From Rikenella microfusus (GTDB lineage: Bacteria > Bacteroidota > Bacteroidia > Bacteroidales > DYQK01): DNA of 32,167 bases. A model generated the notes under the pieces. It was not told the origin of the DNA. It searched no databases and was given only the letters and a program-made list of their open reading frames with translations. The stretch's first letter is position 1; each line of letters begins with the position of its first letter. A program made the position numbers and the translations under genes. The stretch covers positions 1 through 32,167 of the forward strand of contig DYQK01000028.1 in the NCBI GenBank assembly GCA_020719385.1, given 5' to 3'. This document shows positions 14,479 to 23,001 of the stretch, piece after piece.

Positions 14479-14919
14479 ATGATAAAAAAATGGTTTTTAT
14501 TTGGAATTTTGGGATTTTGCTGTCTGAACATTTTCGCTCAAACCGATTCGACAAAGATTTATCCTAAAACTATTTTTCCTAATAAACCTGAACTCATCGA
14601 TTCTAAGAGTGATACTCTTTGGGTCTTGCGACATTCTCAATTCCTCAACGCAATTATTGCAGCGAAGGAATTAAAATTGGCAAATTATGAAAATCAAGAA
14701 CTTAAAAATCAAACTTTAACCTTAAAAAGTATTATTCAAGCACGCACCGAAGAAGTTGAACTGCTCAAAAAAGACCGCGACCATTACATAACAAATTATA
14801 ACGAATGTATTCGCGACCAAAAAGACCTCGCAGATGCTTATAAACGGCAAAAATGGTATCTCAGAGCCTCGTTCATTGGAATTGGTGTCGCTTTTTTGGC
14901 AGGTTATCTCATTCGATAA
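14479..14919 (+). CDS. Exported coiled-coil protein with a C-terminal membrane anchor
   Basis: This 146-residue protein is of unknown family. A signal-peptide-like start (1-20, ending IFAQ) is followed by a periplasmic segment with a coiled coil (about 57-122). It ends in one membrane helix (about 126-144) with a basic tail. This layout is loosely like spanins or other envelope-spanning lysis proteins, though no sequence similarity is recognised. One Cys (in NYNECIRD) lies in the coiled coil. It belongs to the amidase gene run, with 21 bp before and 18 bp after it. Confidence 0.75.
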   Translation: MIKKWFLFGILGFCCLNIFAQTDSTKIYPKTIFPNKPELIDSKSDTLWVLRHSQFLNAIIAAKELKLANYENQELKNQTLTLKSIIQARTEEVELLKKDRDHYITNYNECIRDQKDLADAYKRQKWYLRASFIGIGVAFLAGYLIR

Positions 14920-14937
14920 ACTCTTTAAAAAAATTTT

Positions 14938-15417
14938 ATGGAAAATCCAAATAGCGTTGTTCAACATCTCTCTGCCTCCTCCGACCAATTTATGTTTCAA
15001 GTGTATTTGCCTGTAATGATTTGGATGGGGTCAATAACGATTGTGATTTTATTTTTGTTAAAAAAATACACTTTTGGAAATTGGACTACACAAAATCCGA
15101 ATCCTTACGCAGGAGAAACTTTTGATATGCCGCGAGGTGTAATGCGAGGAATCCTCAGCATTACGTTGCTTTTTGTGACGATAGTCTTCGAACTCGTAGC
15201 AGTTCACACACCAGGATTCGAAGCCGAAATGCAAGGTTTAATGACATCTTTTCAAATGATGTTAGCATTTTACTTCGGCTCAAAAGTGATGCACCACGTA
15301 ACAAGTGCCGAGAGACAAAAAACCGAAATCACTGCTCAAGCACAAGTGTCAGCAGCTCAGGCAGTAAATCCACAAACAACAACTTCAAATTCCACCGAAG
15401 AAGAACCAATGGGCTAA
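14938..15417 (+). CDS. Three-helix membrane protein with an FYFGSK motif
   Basis: This 159-residue protein has membrane helices at about 20-42, 69-90 and 99-116. Before the second helix lies a Pro-Arg-Gly turn (DMPRGVMRGILS), and after the third comes FYFGSKVMHHVTSAE. This pattern recurs in small bacterial membrane proteins of unknown role. The C-terminal tail (about 120-159) is polar, rich in Ala, Gln, Thr and Glu, and probably disordered. It is the last gene of the run from 12303 and ends at a hairpin. A holin-like role is possible given the amidase three genes upstream, but no feature proves it. Confidence 0.75.
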   Translation: MENPNSVVQHLSASSDQFMFQVYLPVMIWMGSITIVILFLLKKYTFGNWTTQNPNPYAGETFDMPRGVMRGILSITLLFVTIVFELVAVHTPGFEAEMQGLMTSFQMMLAFYFGSKVMHHVTSAERQKTEITAQAQVSAAQAVNPQTTTSNSTEEEPMG

Positions 15418-15436
15418 GAAAAAATTTGATTAAAAT

Positions 15437-15469
15437 AACTTGTCAGACTCTGAAAAAATCTGACAAGTT
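15437..15469. terminator. Hairpin terminator with TGTCAGA/TCTGACA core (pheS side)
   Basis: Arms AACTTGTCAGA (15437-15447) and TCTGACAAGTT (15459-15469) are perfect complements with an 11-nt loop. It lies between the convergent amidase-operon end and pheS and is the fourth related hairpin. T-runs on either side are short. Confidence 0.75.
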
Positions 15470-15476
15470 TAAAGTT

Positions 15477-16493
15477 TTATCGAAATTGACTCAAAAAGCG
15501 AATATCATTTTCAAAGTAAAGGCGAATGTCTTTGATGTGATATTTTAACAACGCAATTCTTTCGATGCCCATTCCGAAGGCAAAACCGCTGTAAACTTTG
15601 CTGTCGATTCCACAGTTTTCTAAAACATTGGGATGAACCATTCCGCAACCCAAAATTTCGAGCCAACCTGTGTATTTGCACAAATTGCAGCCCTTGCCGT
15701 TGCAGTTGCACGAAATATCCATTTCAGCAGAAGGTTCTGTGAACGGAAAAAATGAGGGACGCAAACGAATCTGCGTTTTTTCACCGAACATTTCTTTTGC
15801 GAAATACAAAAGTGTCTGTTTTAAATCGGCAAACGAAACTTTTTTGTCAATATATAATCCTTCTACTTGATGAAAAATACAATGAGAACGAGCCGAAATC
15901 GCTTCATTTCTGAAAACCCGCCCTGGCATAATTATCCGAATCGGCGGTTTTTGCTTCTCCATAGTTCGAATTTGCACCGAAGAAGTGTGTGTTCGCAACA
16001 AAACATCGTTTATATCTCCATTTTTCTCAATGAAAAACGTATCTTGCATATCTCTTGCAGGGTGGTTTTCAGGAAAATTTAACGAAGAAAAAACATGCCA
16101 ATCGTCTTCAATTTCGGGACCTTCAGAAACGGTAAAACCAAGACGGGCAAAAATCTCAACCATCTCATTGCGAATCAACGAAACAGGATGACGCGAACCA
16201 ACATTCAACGACTCAGCGGGCAAGGTCAGGTCTAATAATTTCGATTTCTCGTCATTTTCTGAAGTTTTTTGCAACAAAAAATCGAGTTTCTCTTGTGCCT
16301 TAACTTTCAACGTGTTCAAAATTTGCCCAACTTCTTTTTTCTTCTCAGAAGGAATTTGCTTAAAATCTTCGAAAAGCTGCGGAATTATTCCTTTGCGAGA
16401 AAGAAATTTTATGCGAAATTGCTCTATTTCTTCTTTTTTGTGAGAGGCAAAATGTTCAATTTCACCTAAAAATTGTTTAATGGAATCTAACAT
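15477..16493 (-). CDS. pheS: Phenylalanyl-tRNA synthetase alpha subunit
   Basis: This catalytic subunit of the alpha2-beta2 enzyme charges tRNA-Phe. The 338-residue protein has an N-terminal coiled-coil region, then the class II catalytic domain. Visible parts are [14 protein letters not shown], motif 2 with [14 protein letters not shown] and [10 protein letters not shown], and motif 3 [17 protein letters not shown] Cys-rich stretch between motifs 2 and 3 ([18 protein letters not shown]) is usual in many bacterial PheS proteins. The ATG at 16493 is preferred; an in-frame TTG six codons upstream touches the end of the preceding gene. It lies 18 bp after the binding-lipoprotein gene and is probably co-transcribed. 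pheT is not in the window. Confidence 0.96.
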   Translation of the reverse strand: MLDSIKQFLGEIEHFASHKKEEIEQFRIKFLSRKGIIPQLFEDFKQIPSEKKKEVGQILNTLKVKAQEKLDFLLQKTSENDEKSKLLDLTLPAESLNVGSRHPVSLIRNEMVEIFARLGFTVSEGPEIEDDWHVFSSLNFPENHPARDMQDTFFIEKNGDINDVLLRTHTSSVQIRTMEKQKPPIRIIMPGRVFRNEAISARSHCIFHQVEGLYIDKKVSFADLKQTLLYFAKEMFGEKTQIRLRPSFFPFTEPSAEMDISCNCNGKGCNLCKYTGWLEILGCGMVHPNVLENCGIDSKVYSGFAFGMGIERIALLKYHIKDIRLYFENDIRFLSQFR

Positions 16494-16511
16494 TTTAACT
16501 TTTTTTAACAA

Positions 16512-17669
16512 TTATTCGAGTTTTTTATAAAATGTGAAATTTTTTTCTGTAAATTTTTCGTTGTAAAAAATCATTATTAAATCTTTTAAAATCAAATGTG
16601 GTTTCATTATTCCTGATTCGAAAAAATCATTGCCCCCAAAAGAATTTTGACGCAAATTATTGTTAAAAATTTTATTATTTTTAAAAGATTTTAACATTTT
16701 TAAACGTTCATCAAATTTTAAAATATCATTTTTCGTTTTGCAATTTCCAACATTTAACCAAATATCGGCGTTTTTTGCTTGCGAAAAAATTGTTTCAAAT
16801 TCTAAAACAAAACTTTCTGTCGAGGAATTTTCTTTCCAAATATATTCGCCGCCTGCGTCAGAGATTAATTGTGCCGTGTAAGATTTGCCGCCTGCCAAAA
16901 ACCATTTGCCCAAATACGAAGTATTTAACAAAACAACAGGTTTCTGTTTCTCATTGATAATCAATTGTTTATACGCGTTATATAATTTTGCGATAGAATC
17001 AAATTTGTCTGCAGCAACATTTTCTTTTTCATAAAACGAGGCAACAACTTTGCACCATTCCGCTTTTCCCAAAGGATGCGTTTCCAAAAATTCGGAACAA
17101 TAAACCGCAGGAATGCCCAATTGCGTAAGACGATTCACATAATTTTGAGTACTCTCATCTACGGCATAACACAAAACCAAATCAGGCTGCAAAGATAATA
17201 ATAATTCGATATTTAAACTCTGCTCGAAACCAACATCTTTAATTTCTTGATATTCAATGCGTTGTCGCACTTCGGGGTGAAAAACAAATTCTTTTCCCGA
17301 AACTCCAACAATAGTTTTCGTTTCGTTGATAAAATCAAGCAACGCAATATGCGTGGTCGAAAGACAAATTACGCGGCGAATCGGCGTCTCAATAATTTGT
17401 GTTTTTTTGAAATTTTGAGGTTTCTCAGCACCGCGTTTAATGATAACATATTGAAATTCAACATCTTGACTTTTTTGCCAAGGTTTGCGAACACTCAATA
17501 ATTTATAATTTTCGAAATATTGTATCGAAAAATTTTTTGCAAAATAATTTGGTAAAGTTTTTGTGCAGGAATCTTTTTTATTTTGCTGCGAATTATTTTG
17601 TTTACAACTTTCTCCGACACAAAAAAACATAAAAAATGTTAAAAAAAGCAAAAAATCTTTGAAATTCAT
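16512..17669 (-). CDS. ABC-transporter substrate-binding lipoprotein (FecB/BtuF type)
   Basis: This 385-residue protein resembles periplasmic-binding proteins for iron-siderophores, haem or vitamin B12. It has a hydrophobic leader with Cys22 in GESCKQ, which may be lipidated. The two-lobed TroA-like domain follows: PIRRVICLSTTHIALLDF, TIVGVSG, DVGFEQSLNIELLLSLQPDLVLCY, then GIPAVYCSEF and later lobe 2 segments. The Asp-Val-Gly and LxPDLV motifs are typical. No permease or ATPase gene is adjacent; instead pheS follows by 18 bp. The substrate cannot be told. It is transcribed divergently from the GT-C/TPR genes across a 381-bp spacer. Confidence 0.85.
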   Translation of the reverse strand: MNFKDFLLFLTFFMFFCVGESCKQNNSQQNKKDSCTKTLPNYFAKNFSIQYFENYKLLSVRKPWQKSQDVEFQYVIIKRGAEKPQNFKKTQIIETPIRRVICLSTTHIALLDFINETKTIVGVSGKEFVFHPEVRQRIEYQEIKDVGFEQSLNIELLLSLQPDLVLCYAVDESTQNYVNRLTQLGIPAVYCSEFLETHPLGKAEWCKVVASFYEKENVAADKFDSIAKLYNAYKQLIINEKQKPVVLLNTSYLGKWFLAGGKSYTAQLISDAGGEYIWKENSSTESFVLEFETIFSQAKNADIWLNVGNCKTKNDILKFDERLKMLKSFKNNKIFNNNLRQNSFGGNDFFESGIMKPHLILKDLIMIFYNEKFTEKNFTFYKKLE

Positions 17670-18050
17670 AAAAATTTACTCTTTAATTAAATTTTTGGGA
17701 TTGTTGTTTAAATATAGGTTTGCAATTATTAACCAAATATTATGGATAATTTTGTAAAAAATTAAAGACAAAACAAGAATTTTCCCTAATTTATTACATT
17801 TAAACTCTATTTTTTGTTAAAATCTGATAAATTAAGTTAAAATTTGTGAAATATTTTAATTGAATTTCCCTTTTTTCAGGGTCACGAATGATAATTATTG
17901 ATGTACCTACATTTAAACAACAATCCCTTTTATTTTTTTTACAAAATTACAATTTTTTTGAAAAAAATAAACTTTCTCAAAAATTTTTCGCAAAATTATA
18001 AAAAATATTTTTACTTTTGCGGAATAAAATTAAATTTTTTGAAAAATTTT
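17670..18050. other. 381-bp divergent intergenic region
   Basis: This spacer lies between the divergent binding-lipoprotein and GT-C/TPR genes. It is very A/T-rich apart from a short stretch near 17866-17910. I see no convincing protein or RNA gene. One -7 box for the rightward gene is at 18012. No exact -7 box for the leftward gene was found. An 11-bp word (TACATTTAAAC) occurs at 17795 and 17908, which could be chance. Confidence 0.5.
18012..18019 (+). promoter_or_regulatory. Promoter -7 box for the first GT-C/TPR gene
   Basis: TACTTTTG matches TAnnTTTG and ends 31 bp before the ATG at 18051. It lies inside the longer open frame that begins at 17898, which supports the downstream start. Confidence 0.5.
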
Positions 18051-20144
18051 ATGAACAAAAAAACGCAAAAAAAACCTCAAAATTCTGTTTCGCAAACGCA
18101 AAAAACAGAAAAACAAAATTCTTTGCTGGTTTTTAAAACCGTTTCGCAAAAAACTTTTTTGATTCTGCTCGGAATTATCGCAATGATAACGTTTTTAACT
18201 TACTCGCCAACGTTTCAAAATGCAGCAACAAATTGGGATGACGATGCTTATGTTACCTCTGGACATTTTAAAAATTTATCAAGCAAAACACTTCACGACA
18301 TTTTTTTCGGAACAAATAAATTTTATATGGGAAATTATCACCCATTGACGATGACCTCGCTCGCACTAAATTATCAAATGACAGGAATACAGCCTTTCTC
18401 TTATCAACTGACAAATATTTTACTTCACATTTTAACGACTCTCTTCGTTTTGTGGTTTGTTTATTTATTAATCAAAGATATTGAAATTGCGTTTATTGCC
18501 TCGCTATTATTTGGGATAAATGCGATTCACGTTGAGTCTGTCTCGTGGCTCTCGGAGAGAAAAGATGTTTTGTATTCGGCTTTTTTCGTTGCGGCGTTGG
18601 TTGCTTATGTGAAATATCTCGATACTGAAAAAATAAAATTTTATCTCATCGGAATATTTCTGTTTTTTCTGTCGCTTCTCTCGAAGGGACAAGCCGTTTC
18701 GCTTGCGGTAACATTAATTGCTGTTGATTTTGTGCGAGAAAGAAATTTATTGTCGAAAAAAGTGATTTTCGAAAAAATTCCGTTTTTTCTTTTGGCAATA
18801 TTATTCGGACTAATTGCCGTCAAGGCACAAGGCGAGGCAGTGCAGGATATTACTGATTATGAAATGTATAAACGCGTTGCGTTTGCCTCGTATAGTTTTG
18901 TTCAATATTTGGTGAAAACAACAATTCCTTATCCGTTGTGTGCGATGTATCCGTACCCCGACATTATCACGCGTTCGGTGCCGCCGCATTATTGGCTGTT
19001 TGTTATTCCTACGATTCTCATTGGTTTTCTTGCAATTTTATCTGTGAAAAAGAAATGGAATTTTCTTGCTTTTGGAATTTGGTTTTACATTTTCAATATT
19101 GCGTTACTTTTGCAATTTATTCCTGTCGGAGGTGCCATTTTGTCAGACCGTTATGCGTATATTCCCTCTATTGGTTGGTGTTTTTTGGCAGGTTTTCTCT
19201 ATAAATTTTTAATTTCGAAATTTTCAACAACTTACGTACAAATTGCGTTTAGTTTATACGCCATTTTGTTGATTCTTTTAACGTTAAACAGAATTCCTGT
19301 TTGGAAAGACAGTTTAAGTTTGTGGAATGACGTTTTGGAAAAAGAACCCAGAGCGAGCGTTGCATGGAATAATCGCGGAAGTACAAAAAATAGACTTGCC
19401 GATTCTCTTGCGAAAAAAGGTTTTTTCGACGAATCAAAAAAACTTCGCATCGAAGCAGTTTATGATTTCGACAAAGCAATGGAAACAAAACCTGATTATC
19501 ACGAGGCGGCTTATAATCGCGGTATTTTGAAAAAAGAATTAAAAGATTTTAACGGTGCTTTGCAAGATTTCGAGTTGGCAATTTTGTTTAAACCTCAATT
19601 TGCTGACGCATATTTGAATCGCGGAACGATAAAAGATGAATTGGGAAAATTTAAGGAAGCAATAGAAGATTTTAACAAAGCATACGAGTTGAATCCGAAT
19701 TTAGAATCGATTTTTGTGAATCGCGGCGTTTCGAAAGGAAAAATGGGAAAATACAAAGAAGCAATTGAGGACTTAAATACCGCAATTGAAAAATCACCCA
19801 ATAATCCGACTGCTTACTCCAATCGCGGAATGGCAAAAAACGGTCTCGGAGATAAAAAAGGTGCTTTTCAGGATTATTCCAAAGCAATAGAACTCGACCC
19901 AACATTCGCAACCGCCTATTTCAACCGCGGAATTATTCATCAACAACTGGAGAATTTCAAAGGTGCAGTGCAAGATTTCTCAAAAGTCATCGATTTAAGA
20001 GCAACTTATCTCGAAGCATATTATTTTCGTGCAATGGCTTTTGTCAAACTCGGCGACAAGGAAAATGCGTGCAAAGATTTGCAAACGGCGTACAAATCCG
20101 GCGTGAAATACGCACTCAAAGATATTCAAACTTATTGCAAATAA
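18051..20144 (+). CDS. GT-C-like membrane protein with C-terminal TPR repeats (paralog 1)
   Basis: This 697-residue protein has a polytopic membrane half and a TPR half, like TMTC/DUF1736-type proteins, some of which are O-mannosyltransferases. TM1 (about 36-54) is followed by the acidic motif NWDDD (61-65), typical of GT-C glycosyltransferases. Next come GNYHPLTMTSLALNY and HVESVSWLSERKDVLYS, diagnostic of this group. From about residue 430 there are about seven TPRs with the recurring NRG at helix A. Donor and acceptor are unknown; polyprenyl-linked sugar transfer outside the membrane is the usual role. The ATG at 18051 is chosen since upstream codons are A/T-rich, poor in protein-like sequence and contain the promoter. 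A close paralog follows 12 bp later. Confidence 0.88.
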   Translation: MNKKTQKKPQNSVSQTQKTEKQNSLLVFKTVSQKTFLILLGIIAMITFLTYSPTFQNAATNWDDDAYVTSGHFKNLSSKTLHDIFFGTNKFYMGNYHPLTMTSLALNYQMTGIQPFSYQLTNILLHILTTLFVLWFVYLLIKDIEIAFIASLLFGINAIHVESVSWLSERKDVLYSAFFVAALVAYVKYLDTEKIKFYLIGIFLFFLSLLSKGQAVSLAVTLIAVDFVRERNLLSKKVIFEKIPFFLLAILFGLIAVKAQGEAVQDITDYEMYKRVAFASYSFVQYLVKTTIPYPLCAMYPYPDIITRSVPPHYWLFVIPTILIGFLAILSVKKKWNFLAFGIWFYIFNIALLLQFIPVGGAILSDRYAYIPSIGWCFLAGFLYKFLISKFSTTYVQIAFSLYAILLILLTLNRIPVWKDSLSLWNDVLEKEPRASVAWNNRGSTKNRLADSLAKKGFFDESKKLRIEAVYDFDKAMETKPDYHEAAYNRGILKKELKDFNGALQDFELAILFKPQFADAYLNRGTIKDELGKFKEAIEDFNKAYELNPNLESIFVNRGVSKGKMGKYKEAIEDLNTAIEKSPNNPTAYSNRGMAKNGLGDKKGAFQDYSKAIELDPTFATAYFNRGIIHQQLENFKGAVQDFSKVIDLRATYLEAYYFRAMAFVKLGDKENACKDLQTAYKSGVKYALKDIQTYCK

Positions 20145-20156
20145 ACTTTTTTTCGT

Positions 20157-22040
20157 ATGAAAACAAAAAATATTTCGCAAAAAAACGAAGTTTTGCAAAA
20201 AATTTTTTCGCAGAAATATATTTTTTTGATTTTGGGAATAATTTTGTCTGCCATAACTTTTCTGACCTTTTCTCAAATGTTTCAAAACGAATTGACTAAT
20301 TGGGACGATGATATTTATATCGAAAAATTGCCGTTTAAAAAAGTTTCAACAGAGAATGTTGTTGAGATGTTTGCGGGAAAAGATAAATTTTACAACGGAA
20401 ATTATCACCCTTTAACGATGTTGTCGTACTCTGTCAATTTTCAGCAGACAGGAATAAAGCCGTTTTCGTATCATTTAACGAATCTTTTGCTGCACGTTTT
20501 TACTACGTTGTTGGTTTTTTGGTTCGTTTATTTGCTTGTCAAAAGTATTGAGATTTCGTTTATTGCGTCTCTGTTTTTTGGGATAAATACGTTGCACGTT
20601 GAGTCTGTTGTGTGGCTTTCTGAGCGAAAAGATGTTTTATATTCGTTTTTTTTCGTTTTGTCTCTGATTTTTTACCTCAAATATATAGATACAAAAAAAT
20701 TTACTCTATATATAATTGCGTTTTTTCTGTTTCTATTATCTCTTTTTTCGAAAGGACAAGCCGTTTCGCTTTCGTTGAGTTTAATTGTTATTGATTATTT
20801 TCGCGAAAGAAAATTGTTTTCTTTAAGAATAATTCTCGAAAAAATTCCGTTTTTCATTTTGTCGTTGATTTTTGGACTAATTGCCGTTGTAGCACAGGGC
20901 GGCGGTCTCGGCGATATTGTCGAAACGAAAATTTATCAACGAATTATTTTTGCGTTGTATAGTTTTTCGCAATATTTAGTGAAGTTAACGTTTCCTTTCT
21001 CTTTGAGTGTGATAAATCCTTATCCCGATGTAACGAAAATTTTACCTTTCAATTATTGGTTTTTGTCAATAATCTCAATTTTCATCATCATAATTACGTT
21101 TTTTGCGATAAGAAAAAAGTTTTCAACCTTAGTTTTTGGGATTTTATTTTATTTTGTGAACATAATTTTCTTATTACAATTGATTCCTGTCGGTGATTCG
21201 ATTTATTCAGACCGATATTCGTACATTCCTTCCATTGCTTGGTGTTTTTTAATTGGAATTTTATATAAATTTTTGATTACAAAATTCGAAAAGTTAAAAA
21301 ATTTAGTGAGAATTGCGTTTTTTTTATACGCAATAATGTTTATTTCGCTAACTATCGACAGAATTTCTGTTTGGAAAAATAGTTTAACGCTTTGGAATGA
21401 TGTTATCGCAAAAGAACCTACGGCTTTGACTGCGTATGATGCGCGTGGTTCATTGAAAAATTCTCAAAATGATTTGCTCGGTGCGTTAAAAGATTACGAA
21501 TTTTTGATTTTTTACAATTCCGAATTTGCAGAACTGTATAAAAAAAGAGAAATACCGACAAAAAATTATGCGAAATTGCTTTCTCGCCGTCCACTTTTGG
21601 AAAAAGCCTTAGGCAATGTTGGAGTAATAAAAGGGAAACAGGGCAATTTGAAAGATGCAATTTATCATTTTAACGTTGCGATTCAACAGAATCCAGAGAG
21701 TGTGTTGGGTTTTTCGAATCGCGGAATGGCAAATTTTCAACTTGGCAACTACGAAGAAGCAATAAAAGATTTTAACATGGCAATTTCGTTGTCGTATTTA
21801 AGTATTGAGGCATATTATAATCGAGGTTTAATTTTCGCTCGGCAAAATAAATTTGTCGAAGCAGAATCAGATTTTTCGCAAGTTATTTCGCTTTCTCCAT
21901 ATTTTGCTGAGGCATATCGTTCAAGAGGGTTGGTTCGAATGAAGTTAAATCGCAAAAAAGAAGGCTGCGAAGATTTACAAAACGCATATCAACTGGGAAT
22001 AAGAGACGCAATGAAAGATATTTTAACTTTTTGCAAATAA
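20157..22040 (+). CDS. GT-C-like membrane protein with C-terminal TPR repeats (paralog 2)
   Basis: This 627-residue tandem paralog of the preceding gene has the same membrane half: TM1 about 21-40, NWDDD at 48-52, GNYHPLTMLSYSVNF, then HVESVVWLSERKDVLYS and LFSKGQAVSL. Its TPR half is shorter, with about four to five recognisable repeats and an irregular stretch (EIPTKNYAKLLSRRPLLE) where repeats of the first copy would be. Both copies end in a similar DI-x-x-(Y/F)CK tail, so the duplication covered the whole gene. A 12-bp gap suggests co-transcription. Different TPR sets may give different protein partners or acceptors. Function as for paralog 1, inferred. Confidence 0.88.
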   Translation: MKTKNISQKNEVLQKIFSQKYIFLILGIILSAITFLTFSQMFQNELTNWDDDIYIEKLPFKKVSTENVVEMFAGKDKFYNGNYHPLTMLSYSVNFQQTGIKPFSYHLTNLLLHVFTTLLVFWFVYLLVKSIEISFIASLFFGINTLHVESVVWLSERKDVLYSFFFVLSLIFYLKYIDTKKFTLYIIAFFLFLLSLFSKGQAVSLSLSLIVIDYFRERKLFSLRIILEKIPFFILSLIFGLIAVVAQGGGLGDIVETKIYQRIIFALYSFSQYLVKLTFPFSLSVINPYPDVTKILPFNYWFLSIISIFIIIITFFAIRKKFSTLVFGILFYFVNIIFLLQLIPVGDSIYSDRYSYIPSIAWCFLIGILYKFLITKFEKLKNLVRIAFFLYAIMFISLTIDRISVWKNSLTLWNDVIAKEPTALTAYDARGSLKNSQNDLLGALKDYEFLIFYNSEFAELYKKREIPTKNYAKLLSRRPLLEKALGNVGVIKGKQGNLKDAIYHFNVAIQQNPESVLGFSNRGMANFQLGNYEEAIKDFNMAISLSYLSIEAYYNRGLIFARQNKFVEAESDFSQVISLSPYFAEAYRSRGLVRMKLNRKKEGCEDLQNAYQLGIRDAMKDILTFCK

Positions 22041-22045
22041 AAAAG

Positions 22046-22077
22046 TTTGCTTTTTCTCGAAAAAAATATTAACTTTG
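22046..22077 (+). promoter_or_regulatory. Promoter of the Rpn-type nuclease gene
   Basis: TTTG (22046-22049), a 20-bp spacer and TAACTTTG (22070-22077) match the consensus well. The TTG at 22075 inside the -7 box is in frame with the gene but cannot be its start if this promoter is used. Confidence 0.7.
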
Positions 22078-22104
22078 CCGCAAAATTTTAAAACCATTTT
22101 TCTT

Positions 22105-22992
22105 ATGCGTTTAATTCGTTTTGATTGGGCAATGAAAACGATTTTGCGAGACAAGGCAAACTTCGATATTCTCGAAGGATTTCTCTCCGCACTTCTAAAC
22201 GATGACGAGATAAAAATTCTCTCGATTCTCGAAAGCGAAGGGAATCAAATCTTAGAGACAGATAAGTTTAACCGCGTCGATTTGTTAGTGCAAGACAGTT
22301 TGAATCGCAAAATTATTATTGAGATACAAAACTCACGCGAGACAGATTATTTGAAGCGAATTTTGTACGGAACTTCGAAAATTATTGTCGAAAATCAAAA
22401 ACTCGGCGATAGTTTTGTGAACGTTGCGAAGGTTATCTCGATAAGTATTTTGTATTTTAACCTTGGTTATGGAAATGATTATTTGTATTCGGGGACAACA
22501 GAGTTTCGTGGAATGAATTTGGATGAAAAATTAGTGATTCGCGAGCGTGTCAAGTCTGATGAGGATTCTGACCGCAAGTTTAAACTTGTCGAGACAAATA
22601 TTTTTCCCGAATATTATTTGATAAATGTTGAGCGTTACAAAAATATTGTGAGCAAACACATTGACGAGTGGATTTATTTGATGAAAAATAATGAGGTTTT
22701 AGAGAATTTTTCGTCGAAAAACATAAACAAAGCACGGCAAAAGTTAGCGGTTTTGAATATGTCGGATGAGGAGCGCAAGATTTATGAGCGTTACGTTACA
22801 GACGAGGTTATTGACAAGGCACAGATATTAGCGATAAAAGAAGTGGCAGAGATTTTTAATGAGGGGAAAAACGAGGGGAAAATCGAAGGGAAAATCGAAA
22901 CGGCTCAGAATCTGAAGAAGTTAAATGTTCCTGTTTCGACTATTTCTGAGGCAACAGGACTCTCGCAAGAGGAAATCGAAAAAATTATTTAA
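22105..22992 (+). CDS. Rpn-family PD-(D/E)XK nuclease
   Basis: This 295-residue protein belongs to the Rpn (recombination-promoting nuclease) or 'PD-(D/E)XK nuclease family transposase' group. RpnA-type proteins cut DNA and promote RecA-independent recombination; they are not classical transposases. The core is FNRVDLLVQD (Asp59) and KIIIEIQN (Glu73, Gln75), a D...ExQ form of the active site, followed by DYLKRILYGTSKII and KVISISILYFNLG. The C terminus has an EGK-rich linker made of 12-bp DNA repeats, then a short helix-turn-helix-like end (VSTISEATGLSQEEIEKII). The start is the ATG at 22105 because the upstream TTG is inside the -7 box. The HyfI-like gene begins 9 bp after it. Confidence 0.88.
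   Translation: MRLIRFDWAMKTILRDKANFDILEGFLSALLNDDEIKILSILESEGNQILETDKFNRVDLLVQDSLNRKIIIEIQNSRETDYLKRILYGTSKIIVENQKLGDSFVNVAKVISISILYFNLGYGNDYLYSGTTEFRGMNLDEKLVIRERVKSDEDSDRKFKLVETNIFPEYYLINVERYKNIVSKHIDEWIYLMKNNEVLENFSSKNINKARQKLAVLNMSDEERKIYERYVTDEVIDKAQILAIKEVAEIFNEGKNEGKIEGKIETAQNLKKLNVPVSTISEATGLSQEEIEKII
22861..22896 (+). repeat. Three 12-bp tandem repeats in the Rpn-type gene
   Basis: Units GAGGGGAAAAAC, GAGGGGAAAATC and GAAGGGAAAATC follow each other directly and encode EGKN, EGKI, EGKI. In-frame repeats of this linker are common in Rpn-type genes and can change copy number by slippage. Confidence 0.85.
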
Positions 22993-23001
22993 AAAAATTT
23001 T

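Noticed and set aside
12303-15417. Prophage remnant
   Set aside because: An endolysin-like amidase is present, but no integrase, capsid, tail, terminase or attachment site was found in the window.
17795-17918. 11-bp direct repeat TACATTTAAAC as a target-site duplication
   Set aside because: In A/T-rich DNA of this length such a match is expected by chance at a fair rate, and nothing between the copies looks like a mobile element.
17898-18050. Longer N terminus for the first GT-C/TPR protein
   Set aside because: The 51 extra residues come from A/T-rich spacer that contains the -7 box. The paralog starts at the position matching the ATG at 18051.
22105-22992. Rpn-type gene as evidence of an insertion sequence
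   Set aside because: Despite the family name containing 'transposase', no terminal inverted repeats or target duplication were seen. It is better called a nuclease.
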